Source: Thermodesulforhabdus norvegica (GTDB lineage: Bacteria; Desulfobacterota; Syntrophobacteria; Syntrophobacterales; Thermodesulforhabdaceae). From it: 64,000 nucleotides of DNA. Shown here one piece after another: positions 38,932 through 47,412 of this stretch. Both the position numbers and the translations under genes were made by a program. The notes beneath the pieces were generated by a model that did no database searches, was not told the origin of the DNA, and saw only the letters and a program-made list of their open reading frames with translations. Where the stretch lies: the NCBI RefSeq assembly GCF_900114975.1, contig NZ_FOUU01000002.1, positions 356,649 to 420,648 of the forward strand, given 5' to 3'. How positions within the stretch are numbered: position 1 is the first letter of the stretch; each line of letters opens with the position of its first letter.

Positions 38932-40269
38932 TTATTTTCTTCCGACGGCCCTTTCCAGTTCGGCTCTGGCTATGTGATAGCCGTACAGAGCATTATAGTA
39001 ATTGACTTCGGCCTGGGTCAAAAATGTTCTGGCATCCAGCACCTCTGTAGAGGTTGTAACATTCTGCTGGTACTGAAGGTTTGTTATGCGAAAGTTTTCC
39101 CTGGCCTGCTCAAGTGCCGATTCTGCCGTAATTATGTTTTTTCGAGCAACCAGAAGCTTTTCGTAAGCGTCCTTTACCTGAAGCTTTATGTTTTTGATTG
39201 CTTCTTCAAGGCTGTACTCCAGCGCTTTCTTTTCCCTTAACCACTTGTTTACCTCAGCATAAGTTTTCCCCCATTCGAAGAAGTTCCAGGTGATGTTTAC
39301 ACCCACCGCGAAGTTATGATCGTTCTGATAATCATTGCTCGAGGCCAGTAACCCTTCCCCTTCCTGGGCGTATTGGGCGACTGCATAAACCTTGGGATAG
39401 TACTCACTTTTTGCAAGGTCTGCCGCCAGATCGGTTTTGTGAACGGCAAGCTTAAGCAATTTAACTTCGGGGCGTTTTTCCAGGGCTTCAGAAAAAAGGC
39501 CTTCCAGCGTGAAGCTCTCTTCCGGCACACCCCTGATGTCTTCCACATGAAGAGGATCAAGGAGATCTCTCTGAAGCAGGGAATTCAAAGCCGCCCTTGC
39601 AATTTCCAGATTGCTTCTTGCAACTTCCAGCTTTTGTTCGGACTGAGCTCTGGCCACTCTGGATTTAAGCAGGTCATTATGAGGAATAAGTCCCTGCTCG
39701 TAAAAGCGTTCTGCGTCCTTTTCGTGGGCCTTTAGTGCCGAGACTTCGTCTCCGGCCACATCAAGGTAATGCTCCGCCAGGAGCAAACGGAAATAAGCTA
39801 CCTTCACGTCACGGGCAACATCCAGTATAGCCTGCTCTCGTTCCATTTGACGTGTGTCCAGCTCCAGGTTAGCCATTTTTAATTTCGTGATCAGGGCAAA
39901 CCCGGTAAAGATCGGCTGGGTTGCCCTGAGATACCATTCCACCGTGTCCCTGTTACCCACGGCGACCTTCATCGTGGGCGCCGGGATAAAGGGAATCGTA
40001 AAAATGGAATAAGGGGCATCCTTCAAATGCGTGTAGGAATATTGAGCCGAAAACTTGGGGAGAAAATCGGCCCTGGCGCTTTTGACGGCTTCCGTCGCGG
40101 CTCTCTGACGCTCAATGGCCTGCTTGATTATCGAATTATTCGCAATTGCTTCCTCGATCGCCCTATCAAGGGTTAGCGTTTCTGTTGCGCGGGAGGGTGT
40201 TATGAAAGTTAGGAAAAAGTTTGAAAGGATCAGAGCGATAACAAGATAAACCCTTACATTTCCAGCCAT
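38932..40269 (-). CDS. TolC-family outer-membrane efflux protein
   Basis: 445 residues from the ATG at 40267-40269 (GGAGG upstream), with a signal peptide (NVRVYLVIALILSNFFLTF, cleaved near PSRATE). Two repeats of long helices and strands follow: residues 30-230 and 240-445, with typical TolC pieces such as ALEKRPEVKLLKLAVHKT, VGVNITWNFFEWGKTYAEV and STEVLDARTFLTQAEVNYYNALYGYHIA. It forms the outer-membrane channel of a tripartite efflux or type I secretion system. No membrane fusion protein or pump is adjacent, so its partner is elsewhere. Confidence 0.91.
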   Translation of the reverse strand: MAGNVRVYLVIALILSNFFLTFITPSRATETLTLDRAIEEAIANNSIIKQAIERQRAATEAVKSARADFLPKFSAQYSYTHLKDAPYSIFTIPFIPAPTMKVAVGNRDTVEWYLRATQPIFTGFALITKLKMANLELDTRQMEREQAILDVARDVKVAYFRLLLAEHYLDVAGDEVSALKAHEKDAERFYEQGLIPHNDLLKSRVARAQSEQKLEVARSNLEIARAALNSLLQRDLLDPLHVEDIRGVPEESFTLEGLFSEALEKRPEVKLLKLAVHKTDLAADLAKSEYYPKVYAVAQYAQEGEGLLASSNDYQNDHNFAVGVNITWNFFEWGKTYAEVNKWLREKKALEYSLEEAIKNIKLQVKDAYEKLLVARKNIITAESALEQARENFRITNLQYQQNVTTSTEVLDARTFLTQAEVNYYNALYGYHIARAELERAVGRK

Positions 40270-40407
40270 TTTTACTCCCCCTCCTGATAGCTTTAAAAGA
40301 AGCAGAAGAAGCAATGAAATTGCAGTATCGGATGTTCATGTTTGTTTACAAAGAAATTTTTCCAGGCTGAAGTTCATTATTGTAAGAACACGGCTTTGAT
40401 CCGCGGC

Positions 40408-41139
40408 TTAAAGTATCTGGCTTAGAAATAACCTTGTTCGCTCATGTGTCGGATTGGTAAAGAAGTGTTCCGGCGTTCCTTCTTCGACGATGCGGCCGTG
40501 ATCCATGAAAATTACTCTGTCCGCCACCTCCCTGGCAAACCCCATTTCATGAGTAACTACCACCATGGTCATACCCTCACGGGCAAGGGTTTTCATAACG
40601 TCCAGAACTTCGCCTATCATCTCCGGATCCAGAGCCGATGTGGGTTCGTCGAAAAGCATTACCTTTGGATCCATGGCCAGTGCCCTGGCAATGGCGACTC
40701 TCTGTTGCTGACCGCCCGAAAGCTGATCGGGATAAACCCCTGCTTTGTCGGGTATGCCGACCTTATCGAGGAGGTATCTGGCCTTTTCAACGGCTTCCTG
40801 CCTGGATCGCTTTCTTACTATTTGCTGTGCCAGGGTTATATTTTCGAGAACCGTTTTGTGGGGAAAAAGATTAAAGGATTGAAAAACCATCCCCACTTCG
40901 GCCCTGACCTTGTTTATGTCGGTTTTCGAATCGAGTATGTCAATACCGTCGATGTAAATGTGGCCCGAGTCGGCATATTCCAGTCTGTTAAGACATCGTA
41001 AAAAAGTGCTCTTTCCCGATCCCGATGGGCCTATTATTACCACGACTTCACCTTTTTTTATTTCACAGGATACATTGTCTAAGGCCTTAACTTCCTGAGG
41101 CACGAAGAAGGTTTTTGAGATCTTTTCTACCCGTATCAC
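40408..41139 (-). CDS. Polar amino-acid-type ABC transporter ATPase (GlnQ-like)
   Basis: 243 residues. Walker A GPSGSGKS near 38, Q-loop [11 protein letters not shown], signature LSGGQQQR near 140 and Walker [15 protein letters not shown]. This combination is typical of the polar amino acid uptake family (HisP/GlnQ). The start overlaps the permease stop by 4 bases. The carried amino acid cannot be named, and no periplasmic binding protein is encoded in the window. Confidence 0.93.
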   Translation of the reverse strand: MIRVEKISKTFFVPQEVKALDNVSCEIKKGEVVVIIGPSGSGKSTFLRCLNRLEYADSGHIYIDGIDILDSKTDINKVRAEVGMVFQSFNLFPHKTVLENITLAQQIVRKRSRQEAVEKARYLLDKVGIPDKAGVYPDQLSGGQQQRVAIARALAMDPKVMLFDEPTSALDPEMIGEVLDVMKTLAREGMTMVVVTHEMGFAREVADRVIFMDHGRIVEEGTPEHFFTNPTHERTRLFLSQIL

Positions 41140-42131
41140 GTGACGATAAACCTCCTCTCAAGATACTGCATTACCATGGAAAGACCAAAGGTGAGCACAA
41201 GGTACAAAGCGGCACAGAGAAACCACAACTCGAAAGGCTGAAGGCTGCTGGTTACTATCTCTCGTGTGGCTTTCGTCAGTTCTCTTATGGCTATGATCCC
41301 AAGAAGTGAGGAATCTTTTATAAGACTTATAAACTGACCGGCAAGAGGGGGAAGAATGCGTCTAAAGGCCTGAGGCAGTATGACGTACCTCATTGCCTGG
41401 GCATAGGTCATGCCTAGAGACCTGGCGGCTTCCATCTGCCCGCGATGGATGGACTGAATGCCGGCTCTGACGATTTCGGCTATGTAGGCTCCAGAGAAAA
41501 AGGCCAGAGCGGCAACCCCGTAGTAGAGCGGCGGTAACTGTGCCAGTCCTTGCCGTGCAAGAAGAGTGTTTATAAGGGTTCCCAGGACAAAGTACCATAT
41601 GAATATTTGCACAAGCAGGGGTGATCCGCGGATTAATTCAATGTATACTATGGCGGACCATCTGCAAGCCGGGTTGTCGGAAATGCGGGCAAGACCGGTT
41701 ATGAGCCCAATTATAATACCGAGTATTATACTCACGATGCTGACCTTCAGGGTCATTATAAGGCCCATGAGCATTATTCCGATCTTCCACTCCGTATAAC
41801 GTCCTAAAACGTCCCCGGCAAAAACATGGTCGCCCTCGTTTACAAGGATTTTTGCCTTTTTACCCAGTCTGTAGGTTTCTTTTCCTTCAGGACCTTCTAC
41901 TATGACTTCTCCGTCAGGAGAAATCTCCACGACGTCCCCATCTCCATCGGCCCGAACCTCCACACTGGCTTTGTAAAAAAAGTACTGGGGAATGCGATAC
42001 CATCTCCATACATACTCAATCTGAACCGTGGCAAAGTAAAGGAGTCCCACAATCAGGGCCATGCCGATCCAAAAAACTACAACCCATAAACGGTAATGAG
42101 GATATCTCTGTCGGTATGAATGCCTCATCAT
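41136..42131 (-). CDS. Amino-acid-type ABC permease with an extra periplasmic domain
   Basis: 331 residues, about 100 longer than ordinary HisM/GlnP permeases. After helix 1 (17-37) there is an insert of about 80 residues, beta-rich ([19 protein letters not shown], then [16 protein letters not shown]), before the conserved core of five helices. [13 protein letters not shown] recalls a lipoyl/biotinyl-type hairpin. The core has the [13 protein letters not shown] start and the EAA loop [21 protein letters not shown]. The insert may stand in for, or dock, the binding protein; that is inference. An ATGATG start leaves 3 bases of doubt. Confidence 0.9.
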   Translation of the reverse strand: MMRHSYRQRYPHYRLWVVVFWIGMALIVGLLYFATVQIEYVWRWYRIPQYFFYKASVEVRADGDGDVVEISPDGEVIVEGPEGKETYRLGKKAKILVNEGDHVFAGDVLGRYTEWKIGIMLMGLIMTLKVSIVSIILGIIIGLITGLARISDNPACRWSAIVYIELIRGSPLLVQIFIWYFVLGTLINTLLARQGLAQLPPLYYGVAALAFFSGAYIAEIVRAGIQSIHRGQMEAARSLGMTYAQAMRYVILPQAFRRILPPLAGQFISLIKDSSLLGIIAIRELTKATREIVTSSLQPFELWFLCAALYLVLTFGLSMVMQYLERRFIVT

Positions 42132-42376
42132 TTAATCCAACCCTCTCCACTCTGGTTTTGAATATCCACGTGGCTTTCCATATACAACTACGTTGTGAAA
42201 TGCAAATATTAATATTGATACCCGATTGCTTGCAATTTCCGATAACGGAAGGGACTGAGAAGAATGACCAAGGTCTACAGCAAAAGTGTTTTTGCGTTCT
42301 GTGGTTCAATTGCCCTTCTTGCCGGCAAAAACGGAGGGGTATAAATCGTCATGAGTGGAGAATAGCCAAAAGTCCT

Positions 42377-42405
42377 TGACGTGGACGCGGGGTTGAGATA
42401 AAAGC
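42377..42405 (+). promoter_or_regulatory. Promoter of the candidate small RNA
   Basis: TTGACG (-35, 42377-42382), a 17-base spacer and TAAAAG (-10, 42400-42405). It faces the terminator at 42476-42510. Confidence 0.45.
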
Positions 42406-42411
42406 AGTTTT

Positions 42412-42510
42412 GAAGTTGTTCGGTACAACAAGAAGGATAAAAGTCGTGTATTACCGGATTGATCTTTGGAAGAGCGAGCGAACCACGGAAGTGGGGTTCG
42501 CTCTTTTTTT
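42412..42510 (+). ncRNA. Candidate small RNA of about 100 bases
   Basis: A unit made of a promoter, about 65 bases of transcript and a strong terminator, with no start codon in a sensible frame. The 5' part can fold as GTTGT-tcggt-ACAAC (42416-42430). A single-stranded stretch follows, rich in A and purines, before the terminator stem. It ends about 130 bases before the cold-shock ATG, so it may instead be the aborted leader of that gene. I recognise no known RNA family. Confidence 0.45.
42476..42510 (+). terminator. Strong intrinsic terminator
   Basis: Arms GAGCGAACCAC and GTGG-gg-TTCGCTC pair over 11 base pairs with a 2-base bulge and a GGAA tetraloop, followed by seven T at 42504-42510. 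No gene on the plus strand ends nearby, which is why a short RNA is proposed. Confidence 0.85.
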
Positions 42511-42638
42511 GTGTGGTTTGTTGGCAGGAACGAGGCGAGTGACGCGATTGACACCCTGGGTCCGGGGAGTTTGCGTTCCGCGTTAGTTCCTTCCAACAGG
42601 TTATGGGTACATGTATTTTTAAGGAGGTAGGTGGTTCA

Positions 42639-42839
42639 ATGGTTGAGGGAAGAGTAAAGTGGTTCAACGAGAAGAAGGGGTATGGGTTCATTGAAACTGA
42701 GACCCAGGGTGATGTGTTCGTTCACTACACGGCTATTGAGGGCAAGGGGTTCAGAACACTGAGAGATGGTGAGCGGGTCTCTTTTGAGATCGAACAGAGC
42801 CCTAAAGGGCCACAGGCGGTACGCGTGAAGAAACTCTAG
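42639..42839 (+). CDS. Cold-shock domain protein
   Basis: 66 residues, one OB-fold cold-shock domain that binds single-stranded RNA and DNA. RNP1 is KGYGFI and RNP2 is VFVHY, with the opening [14 protein letters not shown]. The ATG at 42639 has AAGGAGG 13 bases upstream. An earlier in-frame ATG at 42603 would place 12 non-family residues in front and was rejected. The leader from the preceding terminator is about 130 bases, as is common for cold-shock genes. Confidence 0.95.
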   Translation: MVEGRVKWFNEKKGYGFIETETQGDVFVHYTAIEGKGFRTLRDGERVSFEIEQSPKGPQAVRVKKL

Positions 42840-42873
42840 ATTATCACAGCGGTTGACTCGAAGCCCGAAAAAG

Positions 42874-42901
42874 AACCCGGAGCCGAAAGCTCCGGGTTTT
42901 T
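42874..42901 (+). terminator. Intrinsic terminator of the cold-shock gene
   Basis: Perfect 10-base arms AACCCGGAGC and GCTCCGGGTT with loop CGAAA, running into a T-rich tail. It lies 35 bases after the csp stop and just before the convergent ftsY stop. Confidence 0.88.
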
Positions 42902-42919
42902 ATATTGCCGATGATCCAT

Positions 42920-43936
42920 TCAGCCCAGCAGAGCCTCTACAAATGCCACGGGATCAAAGGGTTCAATATCATCCAGACCTTCTCCAACCCCTATAAACCT
43001 TATGGGAACCCCCAGTTCGTGGCAGAGGGCAATGACCGTTCCGCCCTTTGCGGTTCCGTCCAGCTTCGTGACCACCAGTCCGGAAATACCAACAGCTTCT
43101 TTGAAAAGTCGTGCCTGAGAGAGGGCATTCTGACCCGTCGTGGCGTCGATGACCAGTAGGGTTTCGTGTGGAGCACCGGGCAGTTTCTTGGAAATAACAC
43201 GATTAATCTTTTTCAGTTCCTCCATGAGATTGACCCTCGTGTGCATCCTTCCGGCGGTATCTACAATAACAAGATCATGCTTTCGCGAGATTGCCGCCTC
43301 GAGAGCATCATAGACTACGGCCGAAGGATCGGCACCCGGCTGTTGCTTTATCACCGGAACCCTGATTCTCTCTCCCCATAGTACGAGCTGGTCTATGGCG
43401 GCTGCTCGGAATGTATCGGCAGCCACGAGAAGAGGTGAAAAATTCTGGTTTTTCCAGTAATTTGCAAGCTTTGCTATAGTAGTGGTTTTACCCACTCCGT
43501 TGACACCGGTGACCATTATCACGAAGGGTTTTGCCGATGATGGATCCAGGGGGTGTGCGGGTATTGTGAGCAAATTGACGAGTTCGTCCTTTAATATGTC
43601 CTGCACCTTTGAAGAATCCTGGGGCCTTTGTTTTTTTATTACCTCCGTGATTCTTGCCATGATTAAAGACGTGGCATTGACTCCAACATCGGCCATTATA
43701 AGGGCTTCTTCGAGTTCTTCTAGGAGTTCCTGGTCTACAGGCCTGCCCCTGGCTACCACCGTGTCGATCTTTTTGGACAGACTTTCCCTTGCGTTCTTGA
43801 GTTTGGCTTTTAGACGTCCTATTATTCCGCCTTCCTGGTCGTGACGTTCAGGGTGAATCGTGTTGTCTTGTTCTGTTGTGACTGCCGGCTGAGGCTCCGG
43901 GTCACTTCTGTCGGTCCTGCGCTTCCACCATATCAT
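42920..43936 (-). CDS. ftsY: Signal recognition particle receptor FtsY
   Basis: SRP receptor GTPase that brings ribosomes making membrane proteins to the SecYEG channel. 338 residues from the ATG at 43934-43936, which gives the N-terminus [12 protein letters not shown], with GAGGG upstream; an outer start adds unlikely residues. After a short acidic A region come the helical N domain and the G domain: [35 protein letters not shown] and [13 protein letters not shown] at the end. Complete and ordinary. Confidence 0.96.
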   Translation of the reverse strand: MIWWKRRTDRSDPEPQPAVTTEQDNTIHPERHDQEGGIIGRLKAKLKNARESLSKKIDTVVARGRPVDQELLEELEEALIMADVGVNATSLIMARITEVIKKQRPQDSSKVQDILKDELVNLLTIPAHPLDPSSAKPFVIMVTGVNGVGKTTTIAKLANYWKNQNFSPLLVAADTFRAAAIDQLVLWGERIRVPVIKQQPGADPSAVVYDALEAAISRKHDLVIVDTAGRMHTRVNLMEELKKINRVISKKLPGAPHETLLVIDATTGQNALSQARLFKEAVGISGLVVTKLDGTAKGGTVIALCHELGVPIRFIGVGEGLDDIEPFDPVAFVEALLG

Positions 43937-44015
43937 TTTACCGTCCCTCGTGGTAATAGTGATTGACGAGAAGTAAGTATCATAAAATAGTGATTCGGAA
44001 AAGAAAGGAACTGTG

Positions 44016-44666
44016 ATGGGACGGATCGACAAAGACGGGCTTGATGAAATAATTTTGGTCGGTAAAAAGCTTTACGAAAGAGGCCTGGTTTCTGCCACAG
44101 ACGGGAATATCAGCGTTCGCAAAAATGATGATGAAATCCTTATCACAAGATCGGGAGTATGCAAGGGCGAGCTTTCGGCTGAAGACATCCTGGTCGTAAG
44201 CACCTCGGGAGACGTTTTAACAGGCAGAGGCAAGCCTTCGGTTGAACTCCCTATGCACCTTGGCATTTACTCGGTGCGAAAGGATGTCCGGGCAATAGTA
44301 CACGCCCATCCGCCGGTTCTTACAGCCCTTACGATGACGGGTGTTAATTTTAATTCCGCCTGGTTACCCGAAGTCTGGCTTTCCGTGGGACCGGTTCCGA
44401 CGGTGCCGTACGCCCCACCTTCCAGTAAAGAACTGGCAGATCAAGTTACCCGGTTGATTACAAATTGCAATGCTCTTCTGCTTGAAAGACACGGCTCCAT
44501 AACCGTGGGTAGAAACCTCAGCGAGGCATACTATCGTACAGAAAAACTGGAGCACGCTGCGCTCGTTGGCGTTTTCACCGCCATCGTCTCCGGAAAATTA
44601 CCGGGACCGCTGGATCAAGAGAAGCTCAGGGAATTAGAACGGTTGTTCTCCGTCAGATCTTCTTGA
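44016..44666 (+). CDS. Class II aldolase/adducin-family protein
   Basis: 216 residues. The zinc site of the fuculose-phosphate-aldolase family is present: HAHPP near residue 92 and ERHGS near 154, with the catalytic Glu in KPSVELPMH near 72. NISVRKNDDEILITRSGV near the start is the family opening. Likely cleaves or epimerises a sugar phosphate; relatives include L-fuculose-1-phosphate aldolase, ribulose-phosphate epimerases and methylthioribulose dehydratase. ATG 44016 follows AAAGGA; a GTG sits one codon earlier. The 3' end overlaps the convergent acyl-CoA synthetase gene by 14 bases. Confidence 0.9.
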   Translation: MGRIDKDGLDEIILVGKKLYERGLVSATDGNISVRKNDDEILITRSGVCKGELSAEDILVVSTSGDVLTGRGKPSVELPMHLGIYSVRKDVRAIVHAHPPVLTALTMTGVNFNSAWLPEVWLSVGPVPTVPYAPPSSKELADQVTRLITNCNALLLERHGSITVGRNLSEAYYRTEKLEHAALVGVFTAIVSGKLPGPLDQEKLRELERLFSVRSS

Positions 44667-46680
44667 TGATTCGTGCGTCAACTATTACGAATTCCTCAGG
44701 GTATAGGATTGCCGGATTGATGTCCAGGGTCACAATGGAGCCATCGGTTTCCATGATTTTTGCTATTCCTTTAAGACCTTCGACGATCAAACGGGTGTCA
44801 ATGGGCGGTCTTCCGCGGTAGCCCTGGAAGATTATCGCGCCTCTAATTTCATTTACCATTTCGTACAATTCGTCTTCAGAAACCGGCAGGAGCCGGGTTG
44901 ATACGTCCTGAAAGATTTCAACGTGGATTCCGCCCAGGCCGAACAGCAATACCGTCCCGAAGGACTCATCTCTATGAGCTCCCATTATAACTTCAATTCC
45001 TTCTTCTGCCATGGGCATGACAACCACGCCGGGAAAAGCCTCGTCCGGGATAATCTCGGCATAACGCTTTCGCATGCGCTCGAAAACGACTCTGACCTCA
45101 TGGGCAGACCTGACGTTTAACTGTACGCCGCCGATGTCGGTTTTATGGGCAACTTTCGACGAATCAACCTTGAGAGCAACGGGAAATCCCATAATGTGAG
45201 CAAAGTGTACTGCCGCTCCTTCGTTGGGAGCCTTTTCAAAGTGTATGCAGGGCAAACCCTGGGCCTTTAAGTATTCCAGAGCCTGGGATAAGGAAAGCAG
45301 TCGGGTGTCCTTGAGATCGACTTTCCTCTGAGGAACCCTTGGCGGGGTTTCCTTTTTGCCCTTTCTGTGAGCCGGTAACAGCTGCGCAAGCGCTTTTACG
45401 GCTCTTTCGGGCGTTGGGAACACGGGAACACCCCGTTCGTGCATTTTGGCTTTTTCCGCTCGTTCTACATCGGCACCGCCCAGAAATATTACGACTTCAT
45501 TGCCTCCAGGGGTTACCACCTGCGAGGCCCTTTCAACGGGATCTCCGAAGATTAAACCGATTACGTCGTAGAAACCGCGTGTCCGGGAAACAACCTCACC
45601 GAACATCTCCGCCGTGGCATCACCCGTAAGATCCAGGGGATTTGATACAATGGCGTGCTGGGGCACCACTTCTTTGACGGATTCGACAATTTCTGGCGGA
45701 ATTGGAGCTACGTCGAGACCTTCTTTTTCAGCCTGATCGGTTGCCAGAATGCCTGCGCCTCCCGAAGTCGTTACGAATAGAATTTTGTTTCCCTCTGGGC
45801 GTGGCAGATAAGCAAAAGCCTTGGCAAAATCGTAAAACTCTTCAATTGTGTCGGCCCTGCATAGGCCGTACTTTTTGCACAGGGCTTCGTAAAGAGCGTC
45901 ATCTCCGGCGAGGGAACGGGTATGAGATTCGGCCGCTCGAATCCCTTTAGGGGTACGACCGGATTTTAAAAGGACAAGAGGCTTTGTCAGGTTATCGAGA
46001 ACTTTTTTAAAAGCCGGAGGATCCTTTAAGCCCTCAATGTATAAAGCAATGGTTGATGTATTCTGATCCCTGTTGAAGTATTCAACGAGATCTACCTCGT
46101 CTATGTCACATCGGTTTCCCATGCTCACAAAGGCGGATACTCCCAAGCCTTCCTGAGAAAACCAGTCCATCATTGCCGCAGCAACGGTTCCGCTTTGACT
46201 GATGACGGCAACACGCCCCTTTTTGGTAAGCAGAGGCCATGAGGCACACAGTGGATGGTAAGGGACATTAATCCCCTGGCAGTTCGGCCCCAGGATGCGG
46301 ATGTTGTGCGATCGGGCAATTTCCACAACCTTGTTTTGTAACTCTTCACCTTCGGGTCCTGCTTCCGCAAATCCTCCCGTAATAATTACGGCGGCTTTTA
46401 CTCCTTTACGGCCGCACTCATCCACAACTCCCGGGACGGCGCGTGCCGGAACCACGATTACCGCCAGATCAACCTTATCCGGGACATATTCTATGCTTTT
46501 GAAGCAGGCCAACCCGAGAATCTTTTCAGCCTTGGGGTTGATGGGATATATAGCCCCGTGAAAGCCGCTGTCCACGATATTTTTTAAGATTTCATGGCCG
46601 AGCTTGGCGGGGTTCTCCGAGGCGCCTACGACGGCAACACTGGCCGGCCGAAAAAGTGCATCCAGCGATTCTCCTGCCAT
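44653..46680 (-). CDS. ADP-forming acetate/acyl-CoA ligase, fused alpha-beta form
   Basis: 675 residues from the ATG at 46678-46680 (GGAGG upstream). Residues 1-130 are the CoA-binding domain (FRPASVAVVGASENPAKLG), 150-290 the first succinyl-CoA-ligase-like domain (VISQSGTVAAAMMDW), 290-430 the second (FVTTSGGAGILATDQAE), and 450-675 an ATP-grasp domain (SSKVAHKTDIGGVQLNV, FGLGGIHVEIFQDVS). It interconverts an acyl-CoA, ADP and phosphate with the acid, CoA and ATP, which gives ATP by substrate-level phosphorylation in anaerobes, or acts in the reverse direction. Which acid is used cannot be told. The thioesterase gene upstream (minus) also handles CoA esters. Confidence 0.93.
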   Translation of the reverse strand: MAGESLDALFRPASVAVVGASENPAKLGHEILKNIVDSGFHGAIYPINPKAEKILGLACFKSIEYVPDKVDLAVIVVPARAVPGVVDECGRKGVKAAVIITGGFAEAGPEGEELQNKVVEIARSHNIRILGPNCQGINVPYHPLCASWPLLTKKGRVAVISQSGTVAAAMMDWFSQEGLGVSAFVSMGNRCDIDEVDLVEYFNRDQNTSTIALYIEGLKDPPAFKKVLDNLTKPLVLLKSGRTPKGIRAAESHTRSLAGDDALYEALCKKYGLCRADTIEEFYDFAKAFAYLPRPEGNKILFVTTSGGAGILATDQAEKEGLDVAPIPPEIVESVKEVVPQHAIVSNPLDLTGDATAEMFGEVVSRTRGFYDVIGLIFGDPVERASQVVTPGGNEVVIFLGGADVERAEKAKMHERGVPVFPTPERAVKALAQLLPAHRKGKKETPPRVPQRKVDLKDTRLLSLSQALEYLKAQGLPCIHFEKAPNEGAAVHFAHIMGFPVALKVDSSKVAHKTDIGGVQLNVRSAHEVRVVFERMRKRYAEIIPDEAFPGVVVMPMAEEGIEVIMGAHRDESFGTVLLFGLGGIHVEIFQDVSTRLLPVSEDELYEMVNEIRGAIIFQGYRGRPPIDTRLIVEGLKGIAKIMETDGSIVTLDINPAILYPEEFVIVDARIIKKI

Positions 46681-46797
46681 AAGGACCTCCCTCATTTAAG
46701 GAAACCCTAGATTTTAAGCACATAAGTCAACATCAGCTTCTGTAGAGGCTTTTCACCCCCTTTCTCCGATTACCCGGAAACGTAACGGGAAAAGACG

Positions 46798-47208
46798 CTA
46801 GTTGCTTTCTTTTGCGGCCTTTTCGGCCACCCTCTTATTGAATTTTTCCACGTCAATTATGAACCTGTAATGAGTCGCCTCGGCTATTTTCTCGACCTCA
46901 TCGTAAGCTTCCAGCCGGAAGATCAACTGACGGCCGTTTATCTTGCTGAGTTCTGCCTTTATCGTTACGTTCATTCCGAGTGGTGTGGGAGCAAGGTGCT
47001 TTAAGTCCATTGCAGTTCCCACCGACTGTTCCCCCGGCTCCAGATGCTTCTGCACGAGCTCTGCACAGACCTTTTCCATGAATCCCGAGAGCACGGGGGT
47101 TGCAAAAACATCGGGAAGATGCTCGAAAAAAGCCCGGGCCGAATGCTCAGGCCCCGTTTTTATAGTTAGCTCATTTGTAATTCCTGCCTGTAAACTGGCT
47201 CGTGGCAT
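46798..47208 (-). CDS. FlK-type hotdog thioesterase
   Basis: 136 residues. Spacing of the catalytic residues copies fluoroacetyl-CoA thioesterase FlK (Thr42, Glu50, His76): here Thr37 in FATP, Glu45 in GFMEKV and His71 in LKHLAPTPLG, with the same intervals of 8 and 26. Most bacterial relatives are thought to hydrolyse short acyl-CoA esters; fluoroacetate is not implied. GGAG precedes the ATG. It may share a promoter region with the divergent TPR gene and is in line with the acyl-CoA ligase gene, 117 bases before it. Confidence 0.87.
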   Translation of the reverse strand: MPRASLQAGITNELTIKTGPEHSARAFFEHLPDVFATPVLSGFMEKVCAELVQKHLEPGEQSVGTAMDLKHLAPTPLGMNVTIKAELSKINGRQLIFRLEAYDEVEKIAEATHYRFIIDVEKFNKRVAEKAAKESN

Positions 47209-47337
47209 GGCTCATCTCCTGTTATGGGTTGACTTTGCTTTAAGGATGTGGAACCGATTTTGCTAAATCCTGAGTGAGAGAGGAAACATCGCATGTCAAA
47301 TTTACCGTGAGTTAATGACAAAAGGCAAGTTATTAGT

Positions 47338-47349
47338 TTACCATGGTAA
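47338..47349. promoter_or_regulatory. Perfect 12-base palindrome between the thioesterase and TPR genes
   Basis: TTACCATGGTAA, within an AT-rich stretch of the 204-base divergent intergenic region. It sits about 130 bases before the thioesterase ATG and 64 before the TPR ATG. A candidate operator; no regulator gene is next to it. Confidence 0.35.
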
Positions 47350-47412
47350 TAAAAGATTACGGCGATTGGGGGTTAACAAAAATACATTTTAAAATGGTCG
47401 GGAGAAATAACC

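Larger units (their letters stand above)
42132..42638. other. Long non-coding region between the ABC permease and csp genes
   Basis: 507 bases with no convincing protein-coding frame. Left part: short palindromes that may regulate the permease (ACAAC-tac-GTTGT at 42184-42196, AATATTAATATT at 42205-42216, TTGCCGGCAA at 42319-42328). Middle: promoter, hairpin and terminator of a candidate small RNA. Right: csp leader with AAGGAGG at 42619-42625. Confidence 0.6.

Noticed and set aside
42603-42638. Longer start for the cold-shock protein
   Set aside because: Adds 12 non-family residues and places the good AAGGAGG inside the gene; the ATG at 42639 fits better.
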